DNA of 64,000 nucleotides. It comes from Paragordius varius. Its lineage: Eukaryota; Nematomorpha. Of the stretch, positions 35,490-47,794 are shown one piece after another. Under the pieces are notes generated by a model. That model saw only the letters and a list, made by a program, of their open reading frames with translations, did no database searches and had not been told where the DNA came from. The position numbers were made by a program, and so were the translations under genes. The stretch is from the NCBI GenBank assembly GCA_964247055.1, contig OZ176056.1, forward strand, positions 3,534,001 through 3,598,000, read 5' to 3'. Positions within the stretch are counted from its first letter, which is position 1; each line of letters opens with the position of its first letter.

Positions 35490-37795
35490 CTAATCTATAT
35501 ATTTATAAAGATGGAAAATGCTGGTTTTGTGATCTGTTTCCGGAAAACCGGTAGACCATTTAAATTCAAATGTCGAAAAAATATAATCATTAATGAATGC
35601 CTGACAATAGCTTCGCCCTTTCTTAAATTAGGTCCCAGTTCGGGGCCTCCCCGTGTAAAAACAGGTTTTTTAAAAAATGAAAGCCCATAAAAATCGTGTC
35701 TTTGAGACAATTTTTCGTAAAACGTGTTGAACCATTCGATTATTATGATTTTCTTTATTTATTTTTGATTGCGCTGAACATAGTCGCCTCGCATTTATAA
35801 TTTTGGCCATCTTTTTACCCGCTCCCCCCGTAAAATGCCATTTTTTCCAAAAAGACTAAGTCCGCCCAGGGTATGAGAACGTAAAATTTCAACGGGGAGT
35901 CCAGGTATTCCCTCTTAAAGGCAAAAAATTTAGTCTCGCGTTTTTTTATATTGGCTGCTGGGTAAGGAGATACACGCTAAAAACTGCCTCGTCATATCGA
36001 AATGGCGTGCCTTTGAGGCTAAATTTCAGAAATCCTATCAGGCCATATGAGTACAATAGGTGCTTAAAATATTACCCGTAGCAAGGCAAAAATTAAGGTC
36101 GTGCGGTTTTTAAAATTAGCCGTCAATTAGGCCCCCTACGCCCAGAAAAATGCGCCACCATAGAATGATTTTTTAATTAGGCAATTTTTCCAAAAACTAA
36201 TGAGAGCATATATCAATCATGATTTCAAGTATTCTCCGTAAAAAGGCAAAAATTTTAATCAAGAGCTTTTTTGTATCAGCCTCTTGGTAGTGAGCTACCC
36301 GCCTAAACTGCGCTATCATATCGCAATTGCGTTGTTTAGGAGTTAATTTTCAGAATATTTATTAGGCCACATAAGTTTTATAAGGGCCTGAAATATTACC
36401 CGTAAAAAGGCAAAAAGTCGAGCGGTCATTTTAAATTAGCCGTTAATTAGGCCCTTTATATTCTAGAAAATGCGCTATCATTGAACTATTATTTTGTTTT
36501 TAAGCCTTCCAAAAACTATTAAGAACATAAGGCATGAATGATGATTCCAGGTATTCCCCTATATAGGCAAATTTTTTTTATTTAACGTCTATATTAGCCT
36601 CTGGGTAGGGGTTGCCTAACAACTGCTCCACCATATCAATACAGCGTGACTTTGGAGGCAAAAACATATCAGGCCATATGAGTTCAATAAGGGCTTGAAA
36701 TACTATCCGTTAAAAGGCAAAAATTTAAGTAGAGATGTTTTATTAAATTACCCCTTAATTATGCCCTGAAAAATGCGCCACATAGAATGACTTATTTGAT
36801 TTTGAGGCAATTTTTCGAAAATCCCACGAGAGCATATGGAATCAATAATGATTCCAGGTATTACCTGAATTAAGTCAAAAAATTTTAATCGAGCGTTTGT
36901 TTCGCCCCTGGTTAGGGGGCTACCTGCATAAAACTGCGTCACCATATAGATACAGCATGCCTTTGGAGCCAAATTATAGAAAACCTATGAGACTAATTAT
37001 ATGGAATCCATGATAAACCCCCAAAGGCAAAAATTTTGCCCAACGCTTTTTTATACCTTGCCCCTGGGTAAGGAGCTATCCGTCAAAAACTGCGCCACTA
37101 TATAAAAATTGTGTTGTTTTGGAGCTAATTTACAGAAAATTTATAAAGCCATATGAGCTCATTAAAAGTTTGAGATATTACCTGTAACTAGGTCAAAATG
37201 GTCAGGCGTTTTTTTATTAGCTCTTAATTTGGGGCCTTTATGCCCTAAATATACGCCATCTAACGTTTATATAGTGTTGTGGTATTTTTTCGAATAACCC
37301 CTGAGACGATGGCATTAAAGAGGATTTCAAATATTTGCCCTATAACAAAGAATTTAACTCAGCGCTTTTTCTATATAGGTCTATAGGTAGGGCGTGGTTT
37401 GAAGCCAATTTCAAAAAAACTTAAGAAGCCATACGAGTTTAGTTAAACACATTTCGGGGGAAATATCATTCTTTCCTTTAAAAAGGGACCACAAGCTTTT
37501 TATATCCCTTGATCCCAGGTATGTAAACACAATTTCAAAATAAAACTTTTAACCATGATTTCGTAAAACTCAAATCTTAAAATAAATCCAATAATAGTTG
37601 AATATAAACTTTAATAAGGGACAGGTTAAATATGGTCGATTTCGAGTAAACAATATTTGAGTCTCTGCAAAAACCCGTAAAAGAATAAAAGACATTATTT
37701 CTAATATGGTTTTTATTATTTTTTTATCTCCATTACCTCTGTATTTATTGAAAATTATGAAAAATTATCGGTGAGACTACGTCACATCGAAGAGT
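35490..37795 (-). repeat. Family E, right arm of the ~9.8 kb inverted structure
   Basis: Inverted counterpart of 27985-30295. The inner end is AATCTATATATTTATAAAGA and the outer end is ATTATCGGTGAGACTACGTC. Sub-units carry GGCAAAAATTTTAATC, GGGCTACCTGCATAAAACTG and ATTAGGCCCTTTA. The sub-unit order mirrors the left arm. The short frames at 35495-35710 and 36748-36972 are repeat sequence. Confidence 0.65.
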
Positions 37796-38204
37796 ATAAA
37801 TATAATTCTCTTAAATTAGGCAAATTAAATAAGTGTAATATATAAATTATGTTTTGCGTATATCCATTTTATGTTTATACACAGAAAGGAGTTATGTATC
37901 CGCTCATCCGATGATTGCGAATAGTTTATCAAAAATTATGGTGTTTTATTTTAATATATTAAGTTTTAATTAACGTCGTTTCGACTCAAAATAAGTATAT
38001 CTCTCCTAATTATTAACTAAAAGGCAAATCAAACCACGTGTCCTATAAATTTTTTTAAATATACAAGTTATTGACCAAAAAAAATTCTTATTAATTAGCT
38101 ATATTTTAAATCATAGCCAATCTCTATTTTCAGAATATAATAAATTAGCTATATTCATGGATAAAATATATTAAATTTCATAATGATGTTTGAAAATATT
38201 TATA

Positions 38205-38600
38205 CCAATGGTACTCACTGAATTATTAAGGCTCTAAAAAATTTATTTCTTGTTTTAAGGGCCATAATATATACAAAATATTTCATAGCTCCTTATTACA
38301 TTTGCAGATATTTATAATTTAATTAAGTGCATTAAAAATCTATAAATAATTCAGGGAATATGCTGCATGCGGCCCGTGAGGGTTAAAATACCATTAATTT
38401 ATACCAATAGTACTCACCAAAAAAATTTATTTTAAAGGGCCAAAAAAATATTTTTATTGTCTCAAGGACGATAATACCAAAAAAATATCATAGCGCCTTG
38501 ACACATTTGCAGACATTTATACTTCGAACAATTAAATTAAAAAATATTATAAATAATTTAGGGCCAGAAAAGGGCTTTTAAGGCCCCGGTTTAATCCCTG
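38205..38600. mobile_element. Two hAT-type transposon ends, head to tail
   Basis: Two similar blocks begin ACCAATGGTACTCACTGAAT (38206) and ACCAATAGTACTCACCAAAA (38402). Each continues with 'AGGGCC' and 'ACACATTTGCAGA' words shared with the hAT fragments at 53578 and 55827. GCGGCCCGTGAGGGTT at about 38370 is another hAT-like scrap. No coding part remains. Confidence 0.5.
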
Positions 38601-39240
38601 ATGTGTACGATCAAAGTTTTATCAAGTGAATTTTAAACAGTTATCTAAATTTTGACAATAAGTGGCATATGGTGTAAATTAAATATTTGGGTTATATAAT
38701 TTATATTATCTTCTGAAATTACATTTCAAATTTATAACCCCTATAATAAGATATTCCGTGACAAATTGCAGGCAATTTCTGCCATATTGTTGCAGAAGTC
38801 TTACAATGATAACATATATTTTTTATAATTAGTAAATATTTATAAATAAAAACTTTGGCATGACAATTGGGGGTTTTCATAGAGAGGTATATTTATTATC
38901 CTTACAGAGAACCCAAAACAGGTTTATAATATCTCATAAATGAATACAGTACCCATTATTGATGGTGAGAATTAGCAATACAGTAGAGTATGATATAAAC
39001 AAATTTTGTCCATAATTAATTAAACAAAATTAATTTTGGAATATAGAAACAAAATTGTTTTGTATTGCCATTGGCTAAAAAATAAAGTGACCAACAATAA
39101 AGTTTGTACTGTATATAATAAAACTAGTCATTTAACAACTAACCGGGTATATAAATCCTTACTTGTTAAAAGAAGATAATACGTCAATGAAAAATACACG
39201 TCCAATTAATTTGACACAGACGTCATTTTGTTTATCTGAC
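38600..39240. other. Intergenic, nothing recognised
   Basis: AT-rich sequence without a recognised gene or repeat. Confidence 0.4.
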
Positions 39241-39244
39241 ATTA

Positions 39245-40010
39245 AATGACAAATACACGCAAGTTGAATGCGTCAAAAATAGCGTCTTATTTGTATCATT
39301 TCGCAGTCATGTCGAATTTTGAGCTTGAAAAGTACATTTAAAGCACGCATCGCTTTTCCTATTCCATCAGAAAAAAGGCTGCTGGAAGTCATCTTTCCTG
39401 GTAAAAACATATGGTGAAGATGTAAAACATGGTGTCTAAATATAAATTGTGATTTATGAGTAAGAGAGTTAGCGATCTGGATGATTACATAACTGCCGAG
39501 ATGATATAGTGCAAGAGTTAATGTTTGTTGACTTAAGTCAAATTCAACGGCGTTTGAGAAGCATTACGCGTATCACAAAAAATAATCAGTAAACGGGAAC
39601 CAAAAATTTCATAAATCGGTACTACACAATTTATATCTTGGTCAAATCGATAATCGCAAAATGATTTGTGAATTCCTGCTCCAAAGCGTGAAAAAATCAT
39701 TTTTGGATTGTACGGGTGACTTCCAAAGAAAAGGGTATTTTTTGCCATACCAAACCGGCCCATCTGCACTAAGGCAAAATCGCTTCTGCAGACCATGTTC
39801 AGAGGAGTATTGTGGAAAAATACCGGTAAAACCGTTAAAACATAACAATTGTTATTTTAAAACAGGCATAATCAAAACGACCGGAATAGCCCAGTGACAA
39901 AATGATTTTTCTACATGATAATGCTTTGTCTATCACAAAACAGAAAAGGTGGTTTGATAATTTTAGAGAGATTTTGTGCAATTAGCATACATCAAAACAT
40001 CATACCATAT
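39245..40010 (+). mobile_element. Decayed mariner transposon (copy 3)
   Basis: Begins MSNFELEKYI (39309 region). It then shows blocks matching the mariner middle (LRQNRFCRPC in the place of AKPNRFGRKTM) and MIFLHDNAL for the catalytic DNARPH block near 39902. The C-terminal third is missing or unrecognisable. Many stops; dead. Same family as copies at 3490-4330 and 16465-17345. The overlapping open frames at 39533-39897 are its remains and their antisense. Confidence 0.65.
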
Positions 40011-40044
40011 CTATAATTTAAAGCAAAGTTATGCGTTTGTTTAA

Positions 40045-40594
40045 CTCTTCGATTCAAATTGGGGTATCTAAATACCCCAGACTAATTTTAAATTAATATT
40101 TTTAAAAAAACTACTGATTGAAACGGTCCCAATTTAAATTTATGCTTCTATCCCAATATAAATTATATAATATGCCAAAATATCTTAATAAAATTTTGTT
40201 TTGACAAAAAAGTTCCATGTCAAACTACTTTGACGCCATTTTTATTTTACAAAATTTTTGCAAAATATCGTCTTCATTATATTAAGGGTAAAATGAAAGC
40301 TAATTTTTTATTTAAATTACATCTAACATTGATAGAAATAGAAAAAGCGGTTTACTTTGTATTATTTTTCAATTTTACCATTTCACACATGTCACGTTGA
40401 CGAAATTTTTACCTTTCGGTTTTAGCTTGAAATAAGTAATATCAAGTATTTTTGAATAAATTTTTTTATATATTTCGGTTTATTAACGTTGTATAAGTGC
40501 ATAATTTTGCCATGGTTTCGATTCCATCCATATTTTTAAAGTATTTAATTTTAACAGGCCTGGGGTCCAACTACCCCAATTTGAATCGAAGGAC
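40045..40594. mobile_element. 550-bp TIR element beside a TTAA, possibly piggyBac-type
   Basis: Terminal inverted repeats of about 35 bases: CTTCGATTCAAATTGGGGTA on the left, TACCCCAATTTGAATCGAAG on the right, each followed inward by an inverted ACCCCAG. The left flank is TTAA (40041-40044) and the right flank is TAAA (40595-40598), which would fit a worn TTAA target. The interior is non-coding AT-rich DNA. The superfamily assignment is a guess from the target and the short palindromic end. Confidence 0.55.
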
Positions 40595-40599
40595 TAAAA

Positions 40600-41811
40600 T
40601 GAGTGTGTTGTATCCAAGTGTTAAAAAATTGTTTTGAATTCATAATTTTGTTTTTATTAGTTTTTTTTATCTCGCATTGGCTTTTTGCATATATTTTAAG
40701 ATATTTAGCCCATTTTAGAAGCGTCAACAAATAATATCTGAATTAATAATTAAAAATTAGAATTTAATAAAAATATTGTTATGCCTTGTAAATATAGCTA
40801 AAATATATTTTTATGGTTTTTTGGACTCAAGTTGATGGACTTCAAAAAATTACGCTAATTTTGCGATTTTTGATACATAAAAATATAACTCCTATCAAAC
40901 CTAATGGCATCATAAGAAAATTGATACATTTTCTTAAATATGTTCATTAGTTCCTTCCCCCTCATTTTATTTATAAAGCGAGATGAAATAATTAACGTAT
41001 TAGAAGGTAAAAAACCACGTTTGTTAAAAAATAATTTTTACAAGAAACCTATTAATTATCTTTATTATAAATAATTTATTATACATAAAACTGATAAACC
41101 AAGCCTCAAAAACTTTAAAAATTTATTGTTAAATTGAGTATGATAAATGATTTAATCTTGATATGATAGTGTAAATTTGATGGTAAAAATGATATTTAAT
41201 CACTTTATACCGTTTCAAGATTGTTAATTTGCTAATAATTGGTAGATAGCAGTTATGGAATGATTTTGCGTTAAAACTTAAGTTACATTTTATTTAATAT
41301 CCATAATAAATTATTTATTAGTATACCTAATTTTTTCGACTCTGCAACAAAGTATATACCTTTTAGTGCCTACCTATATGTATACTTTCAAAAATTTACG
41401 TCAATGATAGAGTAAGTTTTATTATCAAATAAATTATTTATTTGTTCAGTTTGCATGTAAAAAAACTGTTTTTCCCAAATCTATATCTGCTAAAAAACAG
41501 CAAAATAAATTTAAAATCACTTAAATATTGTTTTTGTACAACTACAACCTAGAAAGAAGCATTTTAAAATGGGATTTTTATTTATTTATTCCCTAAATTT
41601 TTTATCATGTGTTAGATTATTGACCCTTTATTTTTCAAAATATTGAAATTAACAAATGTACCTACCCATGGCATCTCAAGCAAAAAAGTACCGAAAAATA
41701 ATAAATATGCCAGTATAACCAAATTTTAATTTTAAACAAATCCTTCGAATATTAAGAAGTAATCGTTTATAAAAGGTTTAATACACAAACATATAATATA
41801 AAATTTCGAGG
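40600..41811. other. Upstream region of the GPCR gene, nothing recognised
   Basis: No gene or repeat was recognised. TATA-like words near 41790-41800 are of little weight in this base composition. Confidence 0.4.
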
Positions 41812-43908
41812 ATGGATACGGTTACCGTCTGCCCCTTCAAAGATCCCGAGTGCGACAATTTTTTCCCATTTTACTGGTATATGTCGATACCTCCGATCCT
41901 AATCTGTATTGGATTAATTGGGAATGGCCTAAGTTTACCCATTTTGTTTCGTTTGAACGCCAGGATAACGGGAAATTATTTTGCGCTACGGAGTGCTTGT
42001 TTATGTAATCTACTACTTAATGTCTTTTTCATGGTTTGGCCATGCCTTTGCACTTATCTGCATTTCAGAAGCAGTTTTAAACACAAACAACTTATTTCTC
42101 AGTTCCCACATATCTTTGGTCCGGGAACGAATGGTAGTGTGTATGATAATTTTAATTTTAACTATAGCCAAACACCTATCGCAACTTCGGTCAATAATAG
42201 ATGTCATTACCGTACTTCTCTAGATCAAACCGTCCTAAAATTTATAAGTCAGCGCGTAAACATAAGTTTGAATGGAAATATGCTTAAAAAAATTATTAGC
42301 CCATCTCTTTTTTCGTACCCGACATCAGGAATTATGAACCTAAATCTAACGTATCATTGGAACTTTTACACAGCCATTTTTAATGCAATCATATTGAATA
42401 CGTTATCACGGACCGCAATAATTTTTATTATACTTTTCTTGTGTGACCGGTATATAGCATTAGTTTTTCCCCATTATTACTTTAGCTATTCAGGCTCGTC
42501 ATCTGTTCTACCCGGATACACTTTTCGCCGTAGGAGCAAAAATGGGCAGAAAAATGAACAAAATAATTACAATATGAATAATAGTAGAGAAAATGGTCAA
42601 ACAATCTTTCCCGATGTTTGCGACAAACTTTTGAAAGCTTTAATGCAATGTGTTTCATCAAAAATAAAATCAATCGAATCCAATACATCATGCATGAAAA
42701 ATGCAATTAGTCCCCATAATCATGATAAATCCATAGAACCAATTGGTAAAAATGTTACTAAAACGACAAATGGAGATGACTCAGCACTAACTGAATCTGC
42801 TGTCGGTATAACTAAAAATACGAAAGAGGCGACAATTTCGATTACAGTGGTTGAAACTAAAAATTTGAAGGCGGGTAAGGCTGTGTTTGTGTCATGTTTG
42901 CGCAATTCTCAAATCATAAAATGTTCCCCGTTTGTCCTGGCACTCATAAGTTGTTGCATGAACATTTACACATATCAATGGTCTGAGATTCGGCCATGTG
43001 TCGATATTTTAGGCAGTTTAAGTTTTTCCAGGGACCTAGAAAGAGTGTTTATTGGTTATACCGTGCATAAAAAAACATGGGATGGATCAGTGTGGTGGAC
43101 CCCGTTATTCATTATGGATATTTTAGAGGAGCTCGTTTTGGCCATTTTGCCGACAATATTTATTGGCTACTTAATTACAAAAATGATGCATCGCATTAAA
43201 TCGTTCAATAGATTACGACGCTCCCGGTCACATCCAAATCAAAATGTATCTCAAGTGGGTAAAAATCGCTCTTGCAAGCCACCATACTATGATGACAACA
43301 ATGTCAAAGATTATAAGAATGATATTATGAAACATAAAGGAATTAATAGGATATCGGTAATACAGAAAAAAGAGCAAACATGTCAACCTTCAATCAAAGC
43401 TTGTTCCTACCCTAGAGCCATACGATTCCCTAATCAAGTGAATAATAATTTGACATCTACAAAGTATTTGGAACCGACTTATGGCAGAAATGCGCTATAC
43501 ATCAAAGATACGTCCAATGCTACCGAAAACATAAAACATGTTTTAAACAAAACTCGCTTTGTATTTAATAAAAAAGCCACATGCCTACTACCCAAAATGA
43601 GATTGGAAACAAAATTTACTTTAGTGATGGGCGTTTATTTTGCATGTATTATACCTAATTCTGTCATGACTATACTCAAAACAACATATGCAAAAGATTG
43701 TCAACTGTCAAACTGCATTTTATATGATTATTTTGAACCTATCCTAAACACGATTGAAATGTTATCGTACACCTTCTTTTTTTATGCTTATTGGTTTTTG
43801 GATCGAAACTTTCGACGTGATTTTAAAATTTTCTATAGGGGTAAGTTGATGAACACAGTGACACGATATTTTGCTGCAATCCGTTCCAAATTTGCTAAAA
43901 TTTATTAA
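41812..43908 (+). CDS. Divergent rhodopsin-family (class A) GPCR, probably peptide-type
   Basis: Intronless 698-codon frame, plasma-membrane receptor. Likely membrane segments: TM1 25-47 with the class A GN pair (IGLIGNGLS), TM2 about 56-80, TM3 183-210 followed by CDRYIALVFP (the DRY motif, 212-214), TM4 368-390, TM5 430-455, TM6 600-622 with a conserved-type proline (CIIPNS), TM7 640-663, then the helix-8-like DRNFRRDFKIFYR. Unusual: about 100 residues between TM2 and TM3, about 150 Asn/Lys/Thr-rich residues between TM3 and TM4, about 140 between TM5 and TM6, and no NPxxY in TM7 (SYTFFFYAYWF stands there). The TM1 and DRY pattern reminds me of FMRFamide-type peptide receptors, but the ligand is unknown. 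An open frame this long in such AT-rich DNA is strong evidence of coding. AATAAA at 44058-44063 may be its 3' signal. No functional claim beyond GPCR is safe. Confidence 0.85.
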   Translation: MDTVTVCPFKDPECDNFFPFYWYMSIPPILICIGLIGNGLSLPILFRLNARITGNYFALRSACLCNLLLNVFFMVWPCLCTYLHFRSSFKHKQLISQFPHIFGPGTNGSVYDNFNFNYSQTPIATSVNNRCHYRTSLDQTVLKFISQRVNISLNGNMLKKIISPSLFSYPTSGIMNLNLTYHWNFYTAIFNAIILNTLSRTAIIFIILFLCDRYIALVFPHYYFSYSGSSSVLPGYTFRRRSKNGQKNEQNNYNMNNSRENGQTIFPDVCDKLLKALMQCVSSKIKSIESNTSCMKNAISPHNHDKSIEPIGKNVTKTTNGDDSALTESAVGITKNTKEATISITVVETKNLKAGKAVFVSCLRNSQIIKCSPFVLALISCCMNIYTYQWSEIRPCVDILGSLSFSRDLERVFIGYTVHKKTWDGSVWWTPLFIMDILEELVLAILPTIFIGYLITKMMHRIKSFNRLRRSRSHPNQNVSQVGKNRSCKPPYYDDNNVKDYKNDIMKHKGINRISVIQKKEQTCQPSIKACSYPRAIRFPNQVNNNLTSTKYLEPTYGRNALYIKDTSNATENIKHVLNKTRFVFNKKATCLLPKMRLETKFTLVMGVYFACIIPNSVMTILKTTYAKDCQLSNCILYDYFEPILNTIEMLSYTFFFYAYWFLDRNFRRDFKIFYRGKLMNTVTRYFAAIRSKFAKIY

Positions 43909-44186
43909 TATTTTCTATAATAATTAGTGCATTTTTATTACAAATTTATATATTTATTATTACAGAGATATTTAAATATAAAATTTATAGTTATTTGTTA
44001 ATTAACTTATCTGCTATGCCCAAAAATTTCTATTCAGTCCGTAAATTACAAAATATAAATAAATGTTGGATGTTATAAAATATATACGAAGTCTCATTTT
44101 CTCTCAGCCGGTTCCACATATTTTTGAAAAAGCGTTTGTGATATATTAATTCGTATTTAGGTTTAGAGTCTATGCTGGTGTATTGA

Positions 44187-45707
44187 ATAATGTGACCAGA
44201 TAGGCTGTTTTTCGCAGTACAGTACTGGATTTTCAGAAGAAAACTGCGACTGTACTGCGCCCACTTTTGTACTGCTTTTTGAAACTAAAATAAATTTAAA
44301 TTTTTATAAAAATATATTAATTACCTTTTATTTATTCAAATTTTTTTTTAGAATTTGATATAGTACCCTCTGTAAAAATAACCCCATAATTGGCAAAGAA
44401 ATGGTATATTGGGGTAAAACAAAGATTGGCCTGTTTTTAATTGGTTAATATTTTATTTTCTGCTCGAATTATACATAAAATTGGATTTTGGATCGGTCAA
44501 CCTCTTATGATCGCAGCCCTTCGCGCAATGGCGAAACAATAAATCAGCTAATGGCTCTTTCATTCAGGGCTTCCGCAAAAAGCGATGCCTCAAAATTTAA
44601 AATTAACAAAATTAATTTATGATATTTTAATAAATGTTTGATTAAGTTTAAAAAGTTTATTTTTTATCCAACGGATAATTATGGAGAAAATTGTTATTCC
44701 CGTAACATTTTAAAATTTATATATGACATATAATTTTAAAAAACCAAGAACGTTATACTCATTAAGTGGGAGGTATGATATTTCTTAATTTTTTTCCTAA
44801 ACTTTAATTTTTATTAGTTTCTTTATTTTTTGTATAAACAAATTTGAGATATTTTGTTGCAACGTACTTCAAACTATTTTGAAGCATGATGTAAACGGTA
44901 CAACGCTTTAAGATATAATAAAACCCTTTTTCTAAATATTTCGATTAATTGAACATTACTATAGGTTGAGTTTTAATTTAAAGGTTTGTTTGCCTGAAAA
45001 CTTTGGTGAATTTTTGTAAAAACACAATTTTTAGTTAACATAAATATTAAAACAAGGTAAAAATATTGAGTGAGATAAATGTTTAGTATTATTGTATTAT
45101 ATTTATAAATGGCATAACATCTCAACCGTTTACATCGTTTCCATTATGCTCAAAATAGTATGAAGTACGCTTCATTAAAATTTTGATAAAAATTAAATTT
45201 TGAAAGTATGCATTTTTTTAAAAATGTATTTAGTCGATGTCAAAATATAGCATATATTTAAAATTATTGAACAATGTAGGAATTTTGCGTTTATTTTAAG
45301 AGAACACTCCGTAAAAGAGCCAAAAAATAAGGAAGCCCCCATCTAAAAATTTAAAATTTTTAATATTGTTTTGCTTTTCAAATGTAGTTTATATTATATT
45401 TTAATGATATTTGTTTTAATAAAGCATTTAGTTTTCACCAAAATATATATTTAAAAAAAATTGCGCGCCTTTTGCAATTTTATGCGAAGCACTTACCACT
45501 AAAGTGTAAATAACTTTCTTTATAACTCGTAAGGTTAAAACCAAAAGCACCATCTTAATTCTGATATTTTTCTATCAGAATATATATATTTCGTCAGGAT
45601 AATTTTTTGTGGATACTGTGTAATATACCACACAGAGGGTGTAAAAACAGCCATATGTTTTAGTTTTTTACTGCGTCAAAGTTCAAAATATCTGGTCACA
45701 TTACAAT
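44187..45707 (+). mobile_element. Composite transposon with TGTGACCAGAT ends (copy 2)
   Basis: The ends are perfect inverted repeats: AATGTGACCAGATA on the left and TATCTGGTCACATT on the right. The left 400 bases match 30790-31200 (GGCTGTTTTTCGCAGTAC; TATTTTCTGCTCGAATTATA). The right 550 bases are the right half of family A. Internal inverted words pair across 44869-44908 and 45130-45178. The word CTTCGCGCAATGG recalls the tRNA-like stretch of copy 1. No transposase frame. Probably a non-autonomous hAT-like or similar element. Confidence 0.55.
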
Positions 45708-45737
45708 AGAGATAAAAATAATATATCCCTATGTGCA

Positions 45738-46895
45738 AAAAAATTTAACAATTTTTTTCCTTATATAGCTTATGACCAGCAAATTCATTTCCCGCAAAAA
45801 TTTTTATTTGTTAATGACCTAGTTTTTGATATGAGAAAATCAAATTGGTCAAAAAGTGAAAACTAAGGATAATTACAAAAATAGTAAAAAACTTGAAATA
45901 TTATGGTTTATTAACATTTTAGCAGATATTTACAATTTTTAAATAACATAAAATCATATAGTTAGGGTTTGTATAATAACTAAGTTCAAAAAATAGCGTT
46001 TCTTTTTAAACGACAAATTTTTTTTTAAGAAATATTAAAATAATTTTTTTTAATTAAGCTAAACTCACTATTAAAATCTTAACATTCATATTTTATTCAG
46101 TAAAAACTTATATATCAAAATAAAACTTAAAATATTGCTTTTTGTTTTTATTTTTTTGTCATCTGGTTTATGAGTGTATAAAAAATTTACTGTTTAATTT
46201 TGGAACCTACATGAGCGGGAATTATACAGTATATAAATTATTCAAAATAGTGGAATAAACCAAAAATCCATACATATCCCAGTAAAAATATTAATTTGTT
46301 TTAAAACAAACCTGTTACAGGGATTTGTATGGCTTGTTGGTTGATAGTCCATTACTTTTAGATTCTATTTTGCATAAATTATATTTCATAATTACCACTT
46401 ATGTAAGATTCCAAAATAAAACAGAATAAATATTTTTTACACTCACAAAATGAAAAAAAATCAAAAAATTAAAAACAATATTTTTTTAGTTTTATTATGA
46501 TATATAAGTTTTTTACTGATTAAAATATGAAAGAAGATTTTAATAGTAAATTCAAATAAATTAATATAGTTTTTATAAAAAAAATTGTCATTTAAATATG
46601 TTAAAAGAAAAACGCGTTTTGATCTGAGGTTTATTAGACGCCTTAACTAAATGATTTTAGGCTATTTATATATTGAAAATATATGCTAATATAATAATAA
46701 ACCATAGTATCTCAAGTTTGATTATTATTTTTGAATTATCCTTAATTTTCACTTTTTGACCAATTTTGAATTCCTCATATTAAAATTAGGTCGTCAACAA
46801 ATAAAATTTTTGCGGCAGATGAATTAGCTGGCCATAAGCTATCTCATAAGAGAATTTTTTTAAAAAAAATTAACCCTCTTTTTTGCACACAGTGT
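45738..46895. repeat. Palindromic foldback element, about 1.16 kb
   Basis: The left arm (about 45738-46225) and the right arm (about 46400-46895) are inverted copies. The outer ends are TATGTGCAAAAAAATTTAAC and TTTTTTGCACACAGTG; inside, TATAGCTTATGACCAGCAAA pairs with TTAGCTGGCCATAAGCTAT. The central spacer is about 175 bases. No coding capacity. Confidence 0.6.
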
Positions 46896-47254
46896 ATATA
46901 AATATATATTAACTTCCTTTGGTTTTGAAACAAATTATTTGATCTAATGTGCACATTAGACACTTAATTTAAATATGAGATGATATAAAATTTTTAAATT
47001 ATTATTCTATTACATATGCAAAATTTAATACTATCTTTCTCAGTAAGGTATCAAACGCTCTTTGGATTAAATGTTAAAGTTTAACTATTAAAAATAGATA
47101 ATTTGTGATGAAAATTTGAATTTGTCAAATCTCACAATTCAAACAAAAACACTGCAATCGGGCAAAGGTGAATATTTTGACATTAGAAAACAAAAAATTT
47201 ATTTTAGTCTATATACCGAAAGCTTAAACAGTTTTAGATATACTTGCACTTCAA

Positions 47255-47790
47255 TAGTATCTGAACACTTTGAGTTGGTCCTAAAACCCTTTAGGTTGGT
47301 CATTCAACACTTAAAGCTGGTCCTTCAAAATTTTTATTTCGTTTTTAAATTCATCAATCAAATCATAAAGCATTCATTTATTTTAAAATTTTGACCTTTT
47401 AAAATAATATCAAATTTTAATCATTCAAAAACCGTAATCCTTTATTAATTATATAAAAAATATTTTAATATTAATAAAATTATAACATATAATTAAAAAA
47501 TATAAGTTTTTGGGCTATTAATTATAATTCTACGCTAAATACATTTATTAGTATTGTTGAGTTAAAAAAAATTTTTTGAAACAAAAAAGTGGTTTTTGAA
47601 TGAGGAATATTTTTAAATGTATATGTAAAATAAATAAATAAAATAATAAAATAAATGCATGAATTGTAGTTAAATTCAAATTTAAAAAGTCTAAGGGCCA
47701 ACTTGAAATGTTTAAACACCAACTTGAAGTGTTAAAGGACAAACAAGTGAAGATCCATTAAGTGTTTAAGGACGAACTAGATATGTTCAA
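47255..47790. repeat. Foldback element with tandem-repeat arms, another unit type
   Basis: The left arm (47255-47335) has units like CACTTTGAGTTGGTCCTAAA; the right arm (47690-47790) has the inverse type CCAACTTGAAGTGTTAAAGG. The arms enclose AT-rich DNA. The organisation matches the elements at 7948, 24222 and 51165, but the repeated word differs. The open frames at 47116-47394, 47522-47722 and 47548-47742 derive from it. Confidence 0.55.
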
Positions 47791-47794
47791 GGAA

